Below the pieces are notes generated by a model. The model did not search any database. It worked only from the letters and a program-made list of their open reading frames with translations, and was not told the DNA's origin. A stretch of 64,000 nucleotides of DNA, from positions 1-64,000 of IMG/VR virus record IMGVR_UViG_3300042882_001169; one strand, 5' to 3'. Below are positions 33,673-44,100 of the stretch, piece after piece; positions within the stretch are counted from its first letter, which is position 1; every line of letters starts with the position of its first letter. A program made the position numbers and the translations under genes. This stretch comes from a virus.

Positions 33673-36288
33673 ATGGCAACATTTTTAAAAGGAGTTACTG
33701 ACGAGTTTCCACAATTAAATTTATATAAACCTGATTATGCTTTTCTTACACAAGTGTTGGGAACTAAACAAGGTGAGTATGATCGTGGATTTAATTATGT
33801 AAAAAGCATAATCAACTCTGCATTAAATGATCCATTAACTTCTGAATCAAACGAACAATTTCGCAAAGAAGTGTTTAAAAAAGTACAAAGCTCTTTAAAA
33901 GACATTTCAAACTTAGATTTATCAAATCCTGCAAACATTAGTATTGCAAATTCTATTGTAGATCCAATTACGCAAGACAAAGAACTTGGTCGTGACATGG
34001 CGTTGACAAAATATTATAGTAATGAAATAGGTAAATATAATGCACTAAAAGCAAGTGACGATCCAAAGCAAAGAGCGCTTGCAAGTGATTATAGTATGGC
34101 TTATATGAACTATGGTATTAGTGAATTAAAAAATGCCAAACGTGGTGACGGTAGTATATTAAAAGCACAACCAAAAAACTTTGTACCATTTGAAGATGTA
34201 ACTGGATTTCTTGAACAACGTGTAAAAGATTTAAAATTAGAAATTGTCAGAGATGAGGTGCATGGTTTTTATAAAATTAAAAAAACTAATGGACCAGAGG
34301 TTGCACCATCATTTGCACAATGGGCAATTTCAGAAATGAAAGCAGATGGTAGATTTAATGAACAATTGCGAGTAATGGGGTTTGTTAATGCTGAAAATGA
34401 CATTAAAGAAGAAATGGAAACAAGTAAAGTTTCCAGAGATCAAGCATTACAAAACCTTGCAAAAAAACTTGAACAACCTGCAGTTGAAGAAGCCAAGAAA
34501 ACAGAAATTCAAACTAAATTAGGATTATCTGATGTACTTGAAAAAATAGAACTATTTGATAGAGAACATCCGGATGGAGTACCTGTTTTACAACAGGCAT
34601 ATTATAATAGTTTACAAGCACAAAAACAAGAACTTGAAAAAACTGCAGGAAATGCAGAGAAAGATCTAAATGATTTAACTACTGGTGGTTTTGAATATAT
34701 TGCACAAAACTTGCACAATCTTTACAAAAATAATGCAATGATTAAAACTGCATTAGATTGGGGTAAAAATTATGCAAATGTAACATCTAAAGTTGAAATA
34801 GATCAGGATGATGTAGCAATGAATGTGTGGAAAGAAAATAATGCCAGAAGTCTTGCTATTGCAAAAATGAATCAAGATAGAGATCTTAAGTTAATGGAGA
34901 TGGATCAAGACCAAAAACAGTTTGATAGTGAGATGGCATTGAAAATAAGAATTGCCGGAGGAAAAGGTGAGTTGCCAACAAGTACTATCACTGGTACTTC
35001 TCAGACAACTTCTTCTTTACCAGCTGTTGATGTTCTTGCTGAATCATTGACAACTACACGTAACGAATTATTTTCAGACGCATTTGATCCAAAAGAAGGT
35101 GCTTTAAACATTGTTGTTGGTGGTGATAATTCTGGTAAGTATTATACAGTAATGGATAAATTAAAAAGAATTGCTGGTGGTAGTAATGAAAAATTAACAG
35201 AACAAGAAGGAAAATTGTATGGTTCACTTGCAAAAAAACTTGGTCTTGATCACGCATATGATCCAAAAACTCCACAACTTGCACAATCAATGCTTGAATC
35301 ATTTGCACTTGGTGTTTATACTAAAGCAAAAAAACTTATTCCTATTCTTGCAAAACAAGGAAGTGTTCAAGAGTACAAACAACAATTGTATGTATTGAAT
35401 AATTTAATGGGTAAGTTTGATCAAGTATTTACACAAAGAGAACAACTTGATAAAAATTATGAAAACATTGCTAAAAGTATAACTGATGCTGAAGGGAACA
35501 TAAAAGAGACATACAAAGACAAAGTAAAAATCACAGGGCGTACACAATCAGGGTATCCAATATTTGATTTATCTAAGTTGTCAGAAGCAGAAAAAAATGG
35601 TTTAAGTTTAAAAGTATCTCCAGAATTTACAAAAAGAACAACCGGTACAACTATAACAAGATTAAACACAGGTGTTACTGCAGACGAATGGGGTAATATA
35701 TTTGGTTCTGTTGCGGCATCATCTGCAAATGATCCTGAAGTATTTACTAAATTTGCTAACATGAACACTAAAGCAAGAGCTGAAGCATTAGGTGACGAGT
35801 ATGAAGTAAGCAGTGATCCGGTTAAGAAAACTGTAAAAATAACTGTAAGAAATAAAAATGATAATCCAAAAACTGCAACAGCACCTTTAGTTGTGACATT
35901 GCCATTTGAAACAATAAATACAAATCCTTCATTATCAAGGTTTAAGAAATTTGTAAAAGAATCTACAATGAATCAAACATCTCTTGGTGATTTTAATTTG
36001 TTGTTCCAAAATCCAACAGGTACTATAAATGCTAAAACAAATATTAAAAACTCAGGATTTGATTTTACTGCTACTGGTAATTATGACAGATATGGTAACT
36101 ATTCAGTTTCATACAGTACTAAATACAAAGATCCAATACAAGACAAATGGGTTAGTTCAGGAGTTGATTTTATTCCAATGAGTGGACCAGATGATATAGA
36201 AGGAATCATGGCACTTGATGAACACATCAAAACGCAATATGAAACTTATATGACTGCGTTACAAACAATTAATAGCAAAAAGAAATAA
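33673..36288 (+). CDS. Putative ejected cargo protein (871 aa)
   Basis: Mostly helical. The N-terminal part (FPQLNLYKPDYAFLTQVLGTK, then YDRGFNYVKSIINSALNDPLT, then LDLSNPANISIANSIVDP) resembles a crAss-like virion protein positioned between the PREEANIEAE protein and the next cargo gene. Coiled-coil stretches at 310-350 and 390-440 are rich in Gln, Lys and Glu. The C-terminal third is beta-rich with no motif I recognise. No catalytic signature is seen. It is probably a scaffold or channel component of the ejected load. Ends 6 nt before the next gene. Confidence 0.55.
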   Translation: MATFLKGVTDEFPQLNLYKPDYAFLTQVLGTKQGEYDRGFNYVKSIINSALNDPLTSESNEQFRKEVFKKVQSSLKDISNLDLSNPANISIANSIVDPITQDKELGRDMALTKYYSNEIGKYNALKASDDPKQRALASDYSMAYMNYGISELKNAKRGDGSILKAQPKNFVPFEDVTGFLEQRVKDLKLEIVRDEVHGFYKIKKTNGPEVAPSFAQWAISEMKADGRFNEQLRVMGFVNAENDIKEEMETSKVSRDQALQNLAKKLEQPAVEEAKKTEIQTKLGLSDVLEKIELFDREHPDGVPVLQQAYYNSLQAQKQELEKTAGNAEKDLNDLTTGGFEYIAQNLHNLYKNNAMIKTALDWGKNYANVTSKVEIDQDDVAMNVWKENNARSLAIAKMNQDRDLKLMEMDQDQKQFDSEMALKIRIAGGKGELPTSTITGTSQTTSSLPAVDVLAESLTTTRNELFSDAFDPKEGALNIVVGGDNSGKYYTVMDKLKRIAGGSNEKLTEQEGKLYGSLAKKLGLDHAYDPKTPQLAQSMLESFALGVYTKAKKLIPILAKQGSVQEYKQQLYVLNNLMGKFDQVFTQREQLDKNYENIAKSITDAEGNIKETYKDKVKITGRTQSGYPIFDLSKLSEAEKNGLSLKVSPEFTKRTTGTTITRLNTGVTADEWGNIFGSVAASSANDPEVFTKFANMNTKARAEALGDEYEVSSDPVKKTVKITVRNKNDNPKTATAPLVVTLPFETINTNPSLSRFKKFVKESTMNQTSLGDFNLLFQNPTGTINAKTNIKNSGFDFTATGNYDRYGNYSVSYSTKYKDPIQDKWVSSGVDFIPMSGPDDIEGIMALDEHIKTQYETYMTALQTINSKKK

Positions 36289-36294
36289 TAAGTC

Positions 36295-39200
36295 ATGGCT
36301 GAAAACACAGAATTAGACGCATCAGCATTAACTGCTACTGATGCAAATCAACAACAGGATTTTGCGTCATTAATGTCATCAAATAATCAGGCAACAAATA
36401 ATGTTGAAACTTCTTCTGATGGTCCAGCTGGTGATCCACTTGGAGATGCTATGCGTTATTCTCAGTATGTTGGTAGACAACAGTTGCAAAACAAAATAGA
36501 TCCTCCTACATCTCTTATTGATTCAATGACTTACCAAAAGTCACCTGGTATAAGATACTTGGATGCTGATAGTATAGCAAATTTTACACAACAAGAATCA
36601 TATAATCCAGATGGATTTAATCCAAAGGATCCTACTAACTATGCAAGATTTGCTGCAATGGAAACATGGGGAACAGCTCTTGCAAAAGGATTTGATTCTA
36701 TGTCAAGCAAATTTGGTGCAGCATTCAAAGAAAACTTTGTTGGTTATGGTAGAATGGGTTCTGCTATTGCAAACATGGATATGTCTTTGCTTATGCCTAC
36801 TGAAGATGAAATGATGCAGCAATATTATAAAGATCAAAAGGATGCACAAAAAAACTTTGTATTTCAAAAACCTGAAGATCAAGATAGTATTTTTTCAAAA
36901 GGAAGTGTGTCTGAGTTTATTGGAAGTAGTGGATTTATGCTTGGAACATTTGCAGCACTGTCGTTAGAGATTGCTGCAGATATTTTAATAACAGCGGCTA
37001 CAGCTCCTGGTGGTGGTGAAGGTGCTGCATTATTTGCACCTACCTTTGCAAAAATTGGAGCAGGTTTCGGAAGATTACTTGGTAGAGAAGCTGTTGAAGT
37101 AGGAGCCAGAGAATCTGCAGAAGCACTTGCAAAGAAAACAAATTTCTTTAGAGAAGCAGCACAAGGTTTTACATTAGGTAATAAGTCTGCAGAAGAAATT
37201 AGATTATTGACTAAAATAGATGAAGCGGCTGCTGTATCTAACACAACCGGTAGTATTGCACGAGATGCTATAAATGATACATTTACAGTTTTCAATGGTA
37301 ACTTGCCAGCAATATTAAAATCAAAATCTGTACTTGAAATGACAGGTAATGTCGCAAGAGGATTACCATTAGTTGGTACAGGTATAAGATATGGTGAAAG
37401 AATTAAAGCTGGTGTAGATGCAGGATTATCAACAGGTAAACTTGTTGGTATGGGTGCACAAGGATTAAGACGTGTAGCACAAGAGTTAAATATGTCTGCA
37501 ACAGAAGCATCTTTTGAAGCTGTGTCTTCTTATGGTGATACATTGAATAAACTTATTGACAATCATCGTAATAGTAATAATGGTGAGAATCCAAATGAAA
37601 CGCAGTTTGAAGAAATGCGTAAGTTATCAATGGAATCAAGTGGTGCAAATTATAAAACAAACATGGCAATCTTATTGGCAACTAACAAGTTACAATTTGG
37701 AAACATGTTTAATAAGTTTTTACCTGCCAATAAAACAATGCGAGAATTGATTGAGGCAACTAAAGATAACTTGTTACTTGTAGAAAAAAATGGCTTAAAG
37801 AAATTTTATAAAAAAGGATTTGCTGGAGCGTATGGTCTTACAGGACAAATTGCAACAGACTTTGGTAAAAAAGAAGCAACTTTCCAAGTAGGTAAAGCGT
37901 TCTTTAAAGACATGGCAAGATTTGAACTTGTTGAAGGTTTGCAAGAAAACTTACAAAGCATTTCTTCAAATGGTTGGAAAGATTACTATGTTGGTCAATA
38001 CCAGAAATCTAATTCAATATTAAGCGAATCATTTGGTCAGGCGTTTGAAGATGAACTAAGTAAACAAGGTATAAAAACATTTTTAATGGGAGCATTAACA
38101 GGAACATTAGTTAGACTTCCTGTTCATATGACAACCAAAGGATTAGAAGCTGCATCTAACAAAATTAACGAAAGACAGTACGCAAAAAATCCTGGTGAAA
38201 ATCCTGTTGAAAGAGTTAGAAAACAATTTGACAAAGACATTGAAACTTTAAATACTTTCTTTAAACAAACAGAAGAAAGAACATTTAAACATAAGATTGT
38301 AAATTTTGTCAATCAAACACAAGAAGGACAGAACCAAGCTGAAGCTGCTGCGAAAGGTTTAAGATACGAATTCGAAAACAGTAGAGATAACGCATTAGTT
38401 TCTGCAATTAGTGCCGCAAAACGCACAGAATCGATTGACGTATTACAAAGAGTGGTAAAAGAAATGGGAGTTGATATGTCAAATGAAGATTTTGAAAAAT
38501 CATTTGGTGTAAAACTTGAAGATACTAAATACACAACTCCATTAGAATTTTCAAAAAGTCTTGCAAAAGATATTAAAAAATATTCTGATGTAACTGACAG
38601 TATAAGAAACAAGGTTAAGACTTTTACTGAACCAACTTTATACACTCAAGGTAGTAAAGAATATTTTACTGCAATGATTGCTCGTTCTGCAGAAGAAGAT
38701 GCTGTTCATACAATTGCTATGAATGCAGTTAAAGGAGACATGACTGCAAAACGTGCACAACAAATCGCACAAGAATTATTAAGTAATCAGAGTATTGCAA
38801 ACAGTTCTGATTATGTTATCCGAGTTCTGACAGATCCTAAGATTCTTAATGATGAAAAGGGAAACATAATGTCTGAATTAAGAATTTATAGAAACAATCT
38901 TAAAGAGAATACAGACGAGAGTTTGAAACCTAAGATTGAAAAACAAATTAAAGACAAGGAAGAAGAACTTGCAAACTTAGAAAAATGGCAATCATTTTTC
39001 AGTAATAGAGTTGATGCAAGTATTTCATTAAATGAACAAGGTGAAATAGTACCGGTAGAAAATATAGTATTAGATACTTTTGTTGGTAAACGTATTGACA
39101 AAAAACAAACATTACTTGACGGATACGGAGAACCTTTAGACACAATTGAAACAACATTTGATACAAATGATGATGAGGTCATTGAAGTATTTAGACAATT

Positions 39201-41121
39201 ATTAAATGTTAAAAATCGACAAGCTGGAGTAGATACACAAATTTCTGAAACAGAAATGCGCGATGTTCACAGCAAGTTAGTAGATTACATGAAACTTGAC
39301 AAGGATACAAAAGACTACATGAATGCTGTTGATACTCTTATGAATCCTAAAAACTTTAAACATGCTATTAGTAAAATGACTGATGGTAAAATGAAGTTTA
39401 ATGTAATATCATTTTTAGACAGATATAATGTTACAATTATACAACATGTTTATGGTAAAGGAGGATTGCTTGACAGTTTAGAAGAAGTTAATAGTTCATT
39501 TAATGAATCAGATAAACTTGCAATTGGTTTTGAGATCATGGAGATGATGTATCAAGATGAGAATTATAAAAACTTATTAACGGTTGCTCTTGATCCAAAT
39601 CTTGGTATACAAAATGGTGAGTATGTAGACAAATTACTTGGTTCTCTTAAAGACAATGTTACAGCAAAATTTGCAGACATAGTTAAAAAGTATGCACCAA
39701 GTGAATATACTCAAGACATTACTGACGAAGACTATGATCAAATGATTGCTACTGGTAAAATTGAACCTATTAAAGAACAATTACTTGTAGACAAAATTGC
39801 TCGTGGTGAAATTGCGCTTGGAGAAAATGAACAAAAACTTGTAAACTCAGAACAGTTTAAAGAGTCTATTGATGCTCAAGTTGCAATAGCAAAACAAAAA
39901 ATATCTGAAGAAAAAACAGGTACAAAAACATTTAAGGATCCTGATGGTAAATGGGGTGTAGCAACAACTAATGATGAGATTATTACTGAAGGTTATGATA
40001 CTGAAGCAGAAGCTATTGCAGCATCTGAAGCAATGACAAATACTTCTGAAACTCCTGTTAGTGAAATACCTGAGACAACTCCGGGTCAACAGTACATGGA
40101 CATGTCTGTAGTTGAGTTACAAGATAATCTTAATAGCATTAATGAGGCGTATGATGAATTAAGTATTCAAGGTACACAACAAGAAATAGATGATTTATTA
40201 CAAGAAAGAAATTATGTACTTGCTGCATTAAATAAAAAATTAAAAGAAACTCCAGCATCAAATGCTCCTGAACCAGAAATACCTGAAGCAGCTGTTACTA
40301 CTACACAAGGAATTCCTGATGAAATATCTCAGCCAATAGAATTGCCTGTAACACCTGTTGCGACTGTTGCTCCTGTAACTCCTGCACCGGCTCCTACTCC
40401 TAATGTTACGCAATTAACTGAAAGTAATGAAGAAGGTTTTGTAAGTGCTGCAGAAGTTAATTTCTTAAGTTCATTACTTGGAGAAACTCCAGTTGAATCT
40501 GCAGCAGAACCTTTTACGGTTACAACAAATGATGCTCAAACATACGATGTTAAAGACACAAGTAACAATGTACTACAAACTGTTGATACTGAAACAAAAG
40601 CTGATGAGATTGCAACTTCTGCAAACAACACAAGAAAAGACATTGATTTTGTAAAGAAATTTATGGATGAAGTATTGACAAACATTGAAGACAAAATGGA
40701 TACTGTAAAGTATACCAGCATGCAATCGCGTGGTGAGAAAGCAATGAAGTTGTACAATAAGAAAAACGGTACTGAGTTTAAAACATTAGAAGAATACGCT
40801 GCTACAAAAGAAGGTAGAAAAAGTCTTGAAGGCATTAGAGAATCTGTTATAACAGGTAAAAGAATTAAATACACTTCAAAAAAAGTTACTGTTGCTAAAC
40901 CTACTGAAGAAGTTCAAACAAGTTTATTTGACACAGTTGAAACACCTAACGTGTTGTCTACTGGTCGTAATATTTTAGAAAGTTTGAACAATGAACTTGC
41001 AGATTTTAAATCAATTGTACAAGAAAATTCAAAAGAAATTAGTAAATTTGTAAGTGAGGAACCTATTTCTGAATCCTCAATACTTGAACAATTAAAGAAA
41101 GCAGCAGAGTGCTTTAAGTAA
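36295..41121 (+). CDS. Large putative ejected cargo protein with membrane-like segments
   Basis: A 1608-aa protein. The N-terminus is acidic and low-complexity. Residues 203-262 are hydrophobic (SSGFMLGTFAALSLEIAADI then Ala/Gly-rich), and could cross or line a membrane during DNA entry. The middle 900 residues are helical. Residues about 1210-1250 (GKWGVATTNDEII ... EAEAIAASEAM) and 1408-1448 (YDVKDTSNNVLQTVDTETKA) look like two copies of a small 'xWxV...G...T..EA' beta-beta-alpha module. Between them is a Pro/Thr linker. The end SILEQLKKAAECF resembles the end of the following giant (EIIEKLKCL), perhaps a shared sorting tag. No enzyme motif found. Confidence 0.55.
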   Translation: MAENTELDASALTATDANQQQDFASLMSSNNQATNNVETSSDGPAGDPLGDAMRYSQYVGRQQLQNKIDPPTSLIDSMTYQKSPGIRYLDADSIANFTQQESYNPDGFNPKDPTNYARFAAMETWGTALAKGFDSMSSKFGAAFKENFVGYGRMGSAIANMDMSLLMPTEDEMMQQYYKDQKDAQKNFVFQKPEDQDSIFSKGSVSEFIGSSGFMLGTFAALSLEIAADILITAATAPGGGEGAALFAPTFAKIGAGFGRLLGREAVEVGARESAEALAKKTNFFREAAQGFTLGNKSAEEIRLLTKIDEAAAVSNTTGSIARDAINDTFTVFNGNLPAILKSKSVLEMTGNVARGLPLVGTGIRYGERIKAGVDAGLSTGKLVGMGAQGLRRVAQELNMSATEASFEAVSSYGDTLNKLIDNHRNSNNGENPNETQFEEMRKLSMESSGANYKTNMAILLATNKLQFGNMFNKFLPANKTMRELIEATKDNLLLVEKNGLKKFYKKGFAGAYGLTGQIATDFGKKEATFQVGKAFFKDMARFELVEGLQENLQSISSNGWKDYYVGQYQKSNSILSESFGQAFEDELSKQGIKTFLMGALTGTLVRLPVHMTTKGLEAASNKINERQYAKNPGENPVERVRKQFDKDIETLNTFFKQTEERTFKHKIVNFVNQTQEGQNQAEAAAKGLRYEFENSRDNALVSAISAAKRTESIDVLQRVVKEMGVDMSNEDFEKSFGVKLEDTKYTTPLEFSKSLAKDIKKYSDVTDSIRNKVKTFTEPTLYTQGSKEYFTAMIARSAEEDAVHTIAMNAVKGDMTAKRAQQIAQELLSNQSIANSSDYVIRVLTDPKILNDEKGNIMSELRIYRNNLKENTDESLKPKIEKQIKDKEEELANLEKWQSFFSNRVDASISLNEQGEIVPVENIVLDTFVGKRIDKKQTLLDGYGEPLDTIETTFDTNDDEVIEVFRQLLNVKNRQAGVDTQISETEMRDVHSKLVDYMKLDKDTKDYMNAVDTLMNPKNFKHAISKMTDGKMKFNVISFLDRYNVTIIQHVYGKGGLLDSLEEVNSSFNESDKLAIGFEIMEMMYQDENYKNLLTVALDPNLGIQNGEYVDKLLGSLKDNVTAKFADIVKKYAPSEYTQDITDEDYDQMIATGKIEPIKEQLLVDKIARGEIALGENEQKLVNSEQFKESIDAQVAIAKQKISEEKTGTKTFKDPDGKWGVATTNDEIITEGYDTEAEAIAASEAMTNTSETPVSEIPETTPGQQYMDMSVVELQDNLNSINEAYDELSIQGTQQEIDDLLQERNYVLAALNKKLKETPASNAPEPEIPEAAVTTTQGIPDEISQPIELPVTPVATVAPVTPAPAPTPNVTQLTESNEEGFVSAAEVNFLSSLLGETPVESAAEPFTVTTNDAQTYDVKDTSNNVLQTVDTETKADEIATSANNTRKDIDFVKKFMDEVLTNIEDKMDTVKYTSMQSRGEKAMKLYNKKNGTEFKTLEEYAATKEGRKSLEGIRESVITGKRIKYTSKKVTVAKPTEEVQTSLFDTVETPNVLSTGRNILESLNNELADFKSIVQENSKEISKFVSEEPISESSILEQLKKAAECFK

Positions 41122-41140
41122 TTTAAAAAAATCACTTTTT

Positions 41141-44100
41141 ATGAAACAGTGTGAAATAACAACTGGTCAATATGTATCAATTGTAAAGAACCTTATTAAA
41201 TTAAATCCTGAGATATATAGAAACTTTGATAAAACAGCGGAGTTTATTTTAAAGAGTGGTCTCTCAAACAATGAGAAATCACTTTCTTTATTTTCAATAT
41301 CAGAGATATACATTGGTTTAAATGATCTTGATAAATCATTTTATCAAGTTGGTAATGCTGTAAAAATTGCAGAAGCAAAAGTGTTACTTTCTGAACCGGA
41401 TGCGTTTCTATCAGCTGTAAGCAATCTTTACACTATTAAAAAAGCACCTTCATTAAAAGCAGAAGTTATTGAAAAAAAGATAGAGGCACTTTCTAAAAAG
41501 AATACAATCACCGGTAATGATTTAACAGGATCAAATGGTGTGCTTACTGCCATAAAAAATTATTTTAACACTCATGAGTTTGCAAGTCTTGAAGAAAGAG
41601 CTGAAGTATTAAAAAGTATAACTTCAGAATTAAAAGATGTTATTCGTGAATTAAATACTACTGATTCTCAGAAAGAATTTTTATTAGCAAGAATTGATTC
41701 TGTTATAGAATCATTAGATAAAAAATCTGATTTCATATCATTGCGTGATATTGCATCTCTTGCAGAATTAAACAATGTACTTGTTACTTTGAAAAATGGT
41801 CAAATGCTTGAGGCAATAGCTAAACCAGAAGGTTTGTTTATTATGACAGAAGATGGTAACGAATTTCAACTTGATGAAATTGATATACTTTCTACAAAAA
41901 ATGCACGTAACGATGATTACTCTAATAGTAACACTGGTAAACAAGAATTTTTTGAAGACACTATTACATCTAATTTTAAGATCCAACCTGTAGAAAATAC
42001 TGTTTATCTTAAAGATAAAATTGAAGATAAGCTTAAAAAAATGGACAACCCAGAAGCTGGTGTACGGATAATTGCTGTACAATTAAGTACTGTTGGTGAT
42101 GAACGTCTAAAGAGAATACAGGGACTTGCTGCAAATCCACAATACAAAGGTCTTGGTAATAGAACATATGAAACATTTGAGAATGAGACTCAAATTAATT
42201 ATTTAAAATCTACTTCTAAAGGAACAGTTATTACTGTTGCAAGACCACAGAAAGCAGATAGTAAATTTGCGTTGATGGGTGAAATAATTGGAACCGGTGA
42301 AAAATTTTACTTGTATCCACTTGACAACTATGTTTTCTTAAATAGTGATAACACTACAGAAAAAATAGACTTTTCAAATCCTGTGCATCTTGCAAAAGTT
42401 AAAGAATTATCTATTAAAAGATTATCAGATAAAAGTCAAGATGAATTAACTGAAGATGATTTACTTACAATAAAAAATGCTCATGAAGTATATAAAACAT
42501 TTAAAGAGCAATTAACAAACAGTATTGAAGATCAATTCTCAGATGATGTAACTTCTATAGATGTTACTAAAGAATTTTTTTCACAATATAACATTGGCAC
42601 ACAAACTTTTGGTAAAGAGACAAGACAAAACTTATCTGAAGTAATTGAGTCTGAACCTAATCTTTCTCGCAAGTTGACAATTGGAACAATTGATAATGCT
42701 GGTAATATAATCAAAGAAGAAGAGCGCAATGTTGTATTTGCATTTAGCAAAATCAAAGACAAGTTTGATAAAAAAACTGGAAAATTTCCTGATAAAGATA
42801 AATTAAACAAGTTTACTTTAATCAATACTTTAGGTGCTAATGAGCGTATTATTATAAAAGATGAAAACGGTGGAGTTATTGATAAAGTTACACAAGATGC
42901 ATATTTGACTTCTTATTTCGATCCTAATATAAAACTTACTGATGAGTATATTAAAAACAATATACTTAAAAATCAATATGTTGAAACAACTACAAACATA
43001 ATTATTCGTTTTAACAACAACCGTACATATGGTTTTAGAGTTGTACGACCTGTATATGTATTATCACAAGAAGAAGGGTTTGCTACATTTATGACAACTT
43101 TGGCTGATGTATTAAATTCTCCAAATAAAAAAGCTCTGTTGCAAGATTTTAATAGAAATGTTTACGCTTTTAAAAAGTTTGCATCTAAAAATGATAACTT
43201 GGAATTATATGTAAATTTTGCAAGTGACGCTGAAGGATTTTTACAAGTTGAAGTCAGACCTGTAAGTAGTACAGGCAAATACGGTTTCATGGGAGATAAA
43301 GAACTTAAATCAGATTTTAATTTTTCTTTTAGACCAATGTTTGCAGCAGATGGTACAACTATTTTATCACCTGAAAAAGACATAAAAACTTTAGCAGCTG
43401 CTTTAAGAGGAGGTCCGTTAGTTACAAAAGTAATTAATGAAAACATTATATTTTCAGAATTGGATCTTACAAAACAAAAAGATCTTGCAAAATTCTATTC
43501 ATTAGTAAATCAATTATCTAAAGAAGAAAATCCATCTGAAAATATAGTTGCTCTTGTAGACGAAATTAAAAAACAACAACAAAAGTTTTCTGAAATAATT
43601 ATTGAAAGAGTAATTGATAAGCTATTAGTAGTTGGTAAAAAATATGAAGGGTTTACTGAAAACTTTATGAATGATTTTCCAGATCCTAAACATTTAGTTG
43701 TAGATGTTAATGAAGAAGGAGCATACATTCCGCGTATTGAATTTGCAAATAATAATAAAACACAAGCAAGACAAAACTACGATAAAAGCCTAAGTAGTTT
43801 AGATATTAAAACTATACCTGTAAAAAAACTTGTTATTACTTCTAAATCTCCATCTGCAACTAACATGCCTGTTGCAAACGTAGAACCATTAGAAGTTACA
43901 AATCATCCGATTGAAAATATACCAGTAAGTCAACCATTACCATCTGCAGAATACGCAGAAGGAACTACTACAGAACAAATTGACGTAAACGATGATATTC
44001 CAGAAATTGATGTGTTTTCTATTTCTGACACTGAGGTGCAAACTGAAACAGAAGCAGAAAGACAAAACTCTGTTCAGTGGTTGCAAGAAAATTTACCACA

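Noticed and set aside
36879-37295. A 138-aa minus-strand frame opposite the 1608-aa cargo gene
   Set aside because: It is a complement of the hydrophobic Ala-rich segment of the real gene; low-complexity product and no start context.
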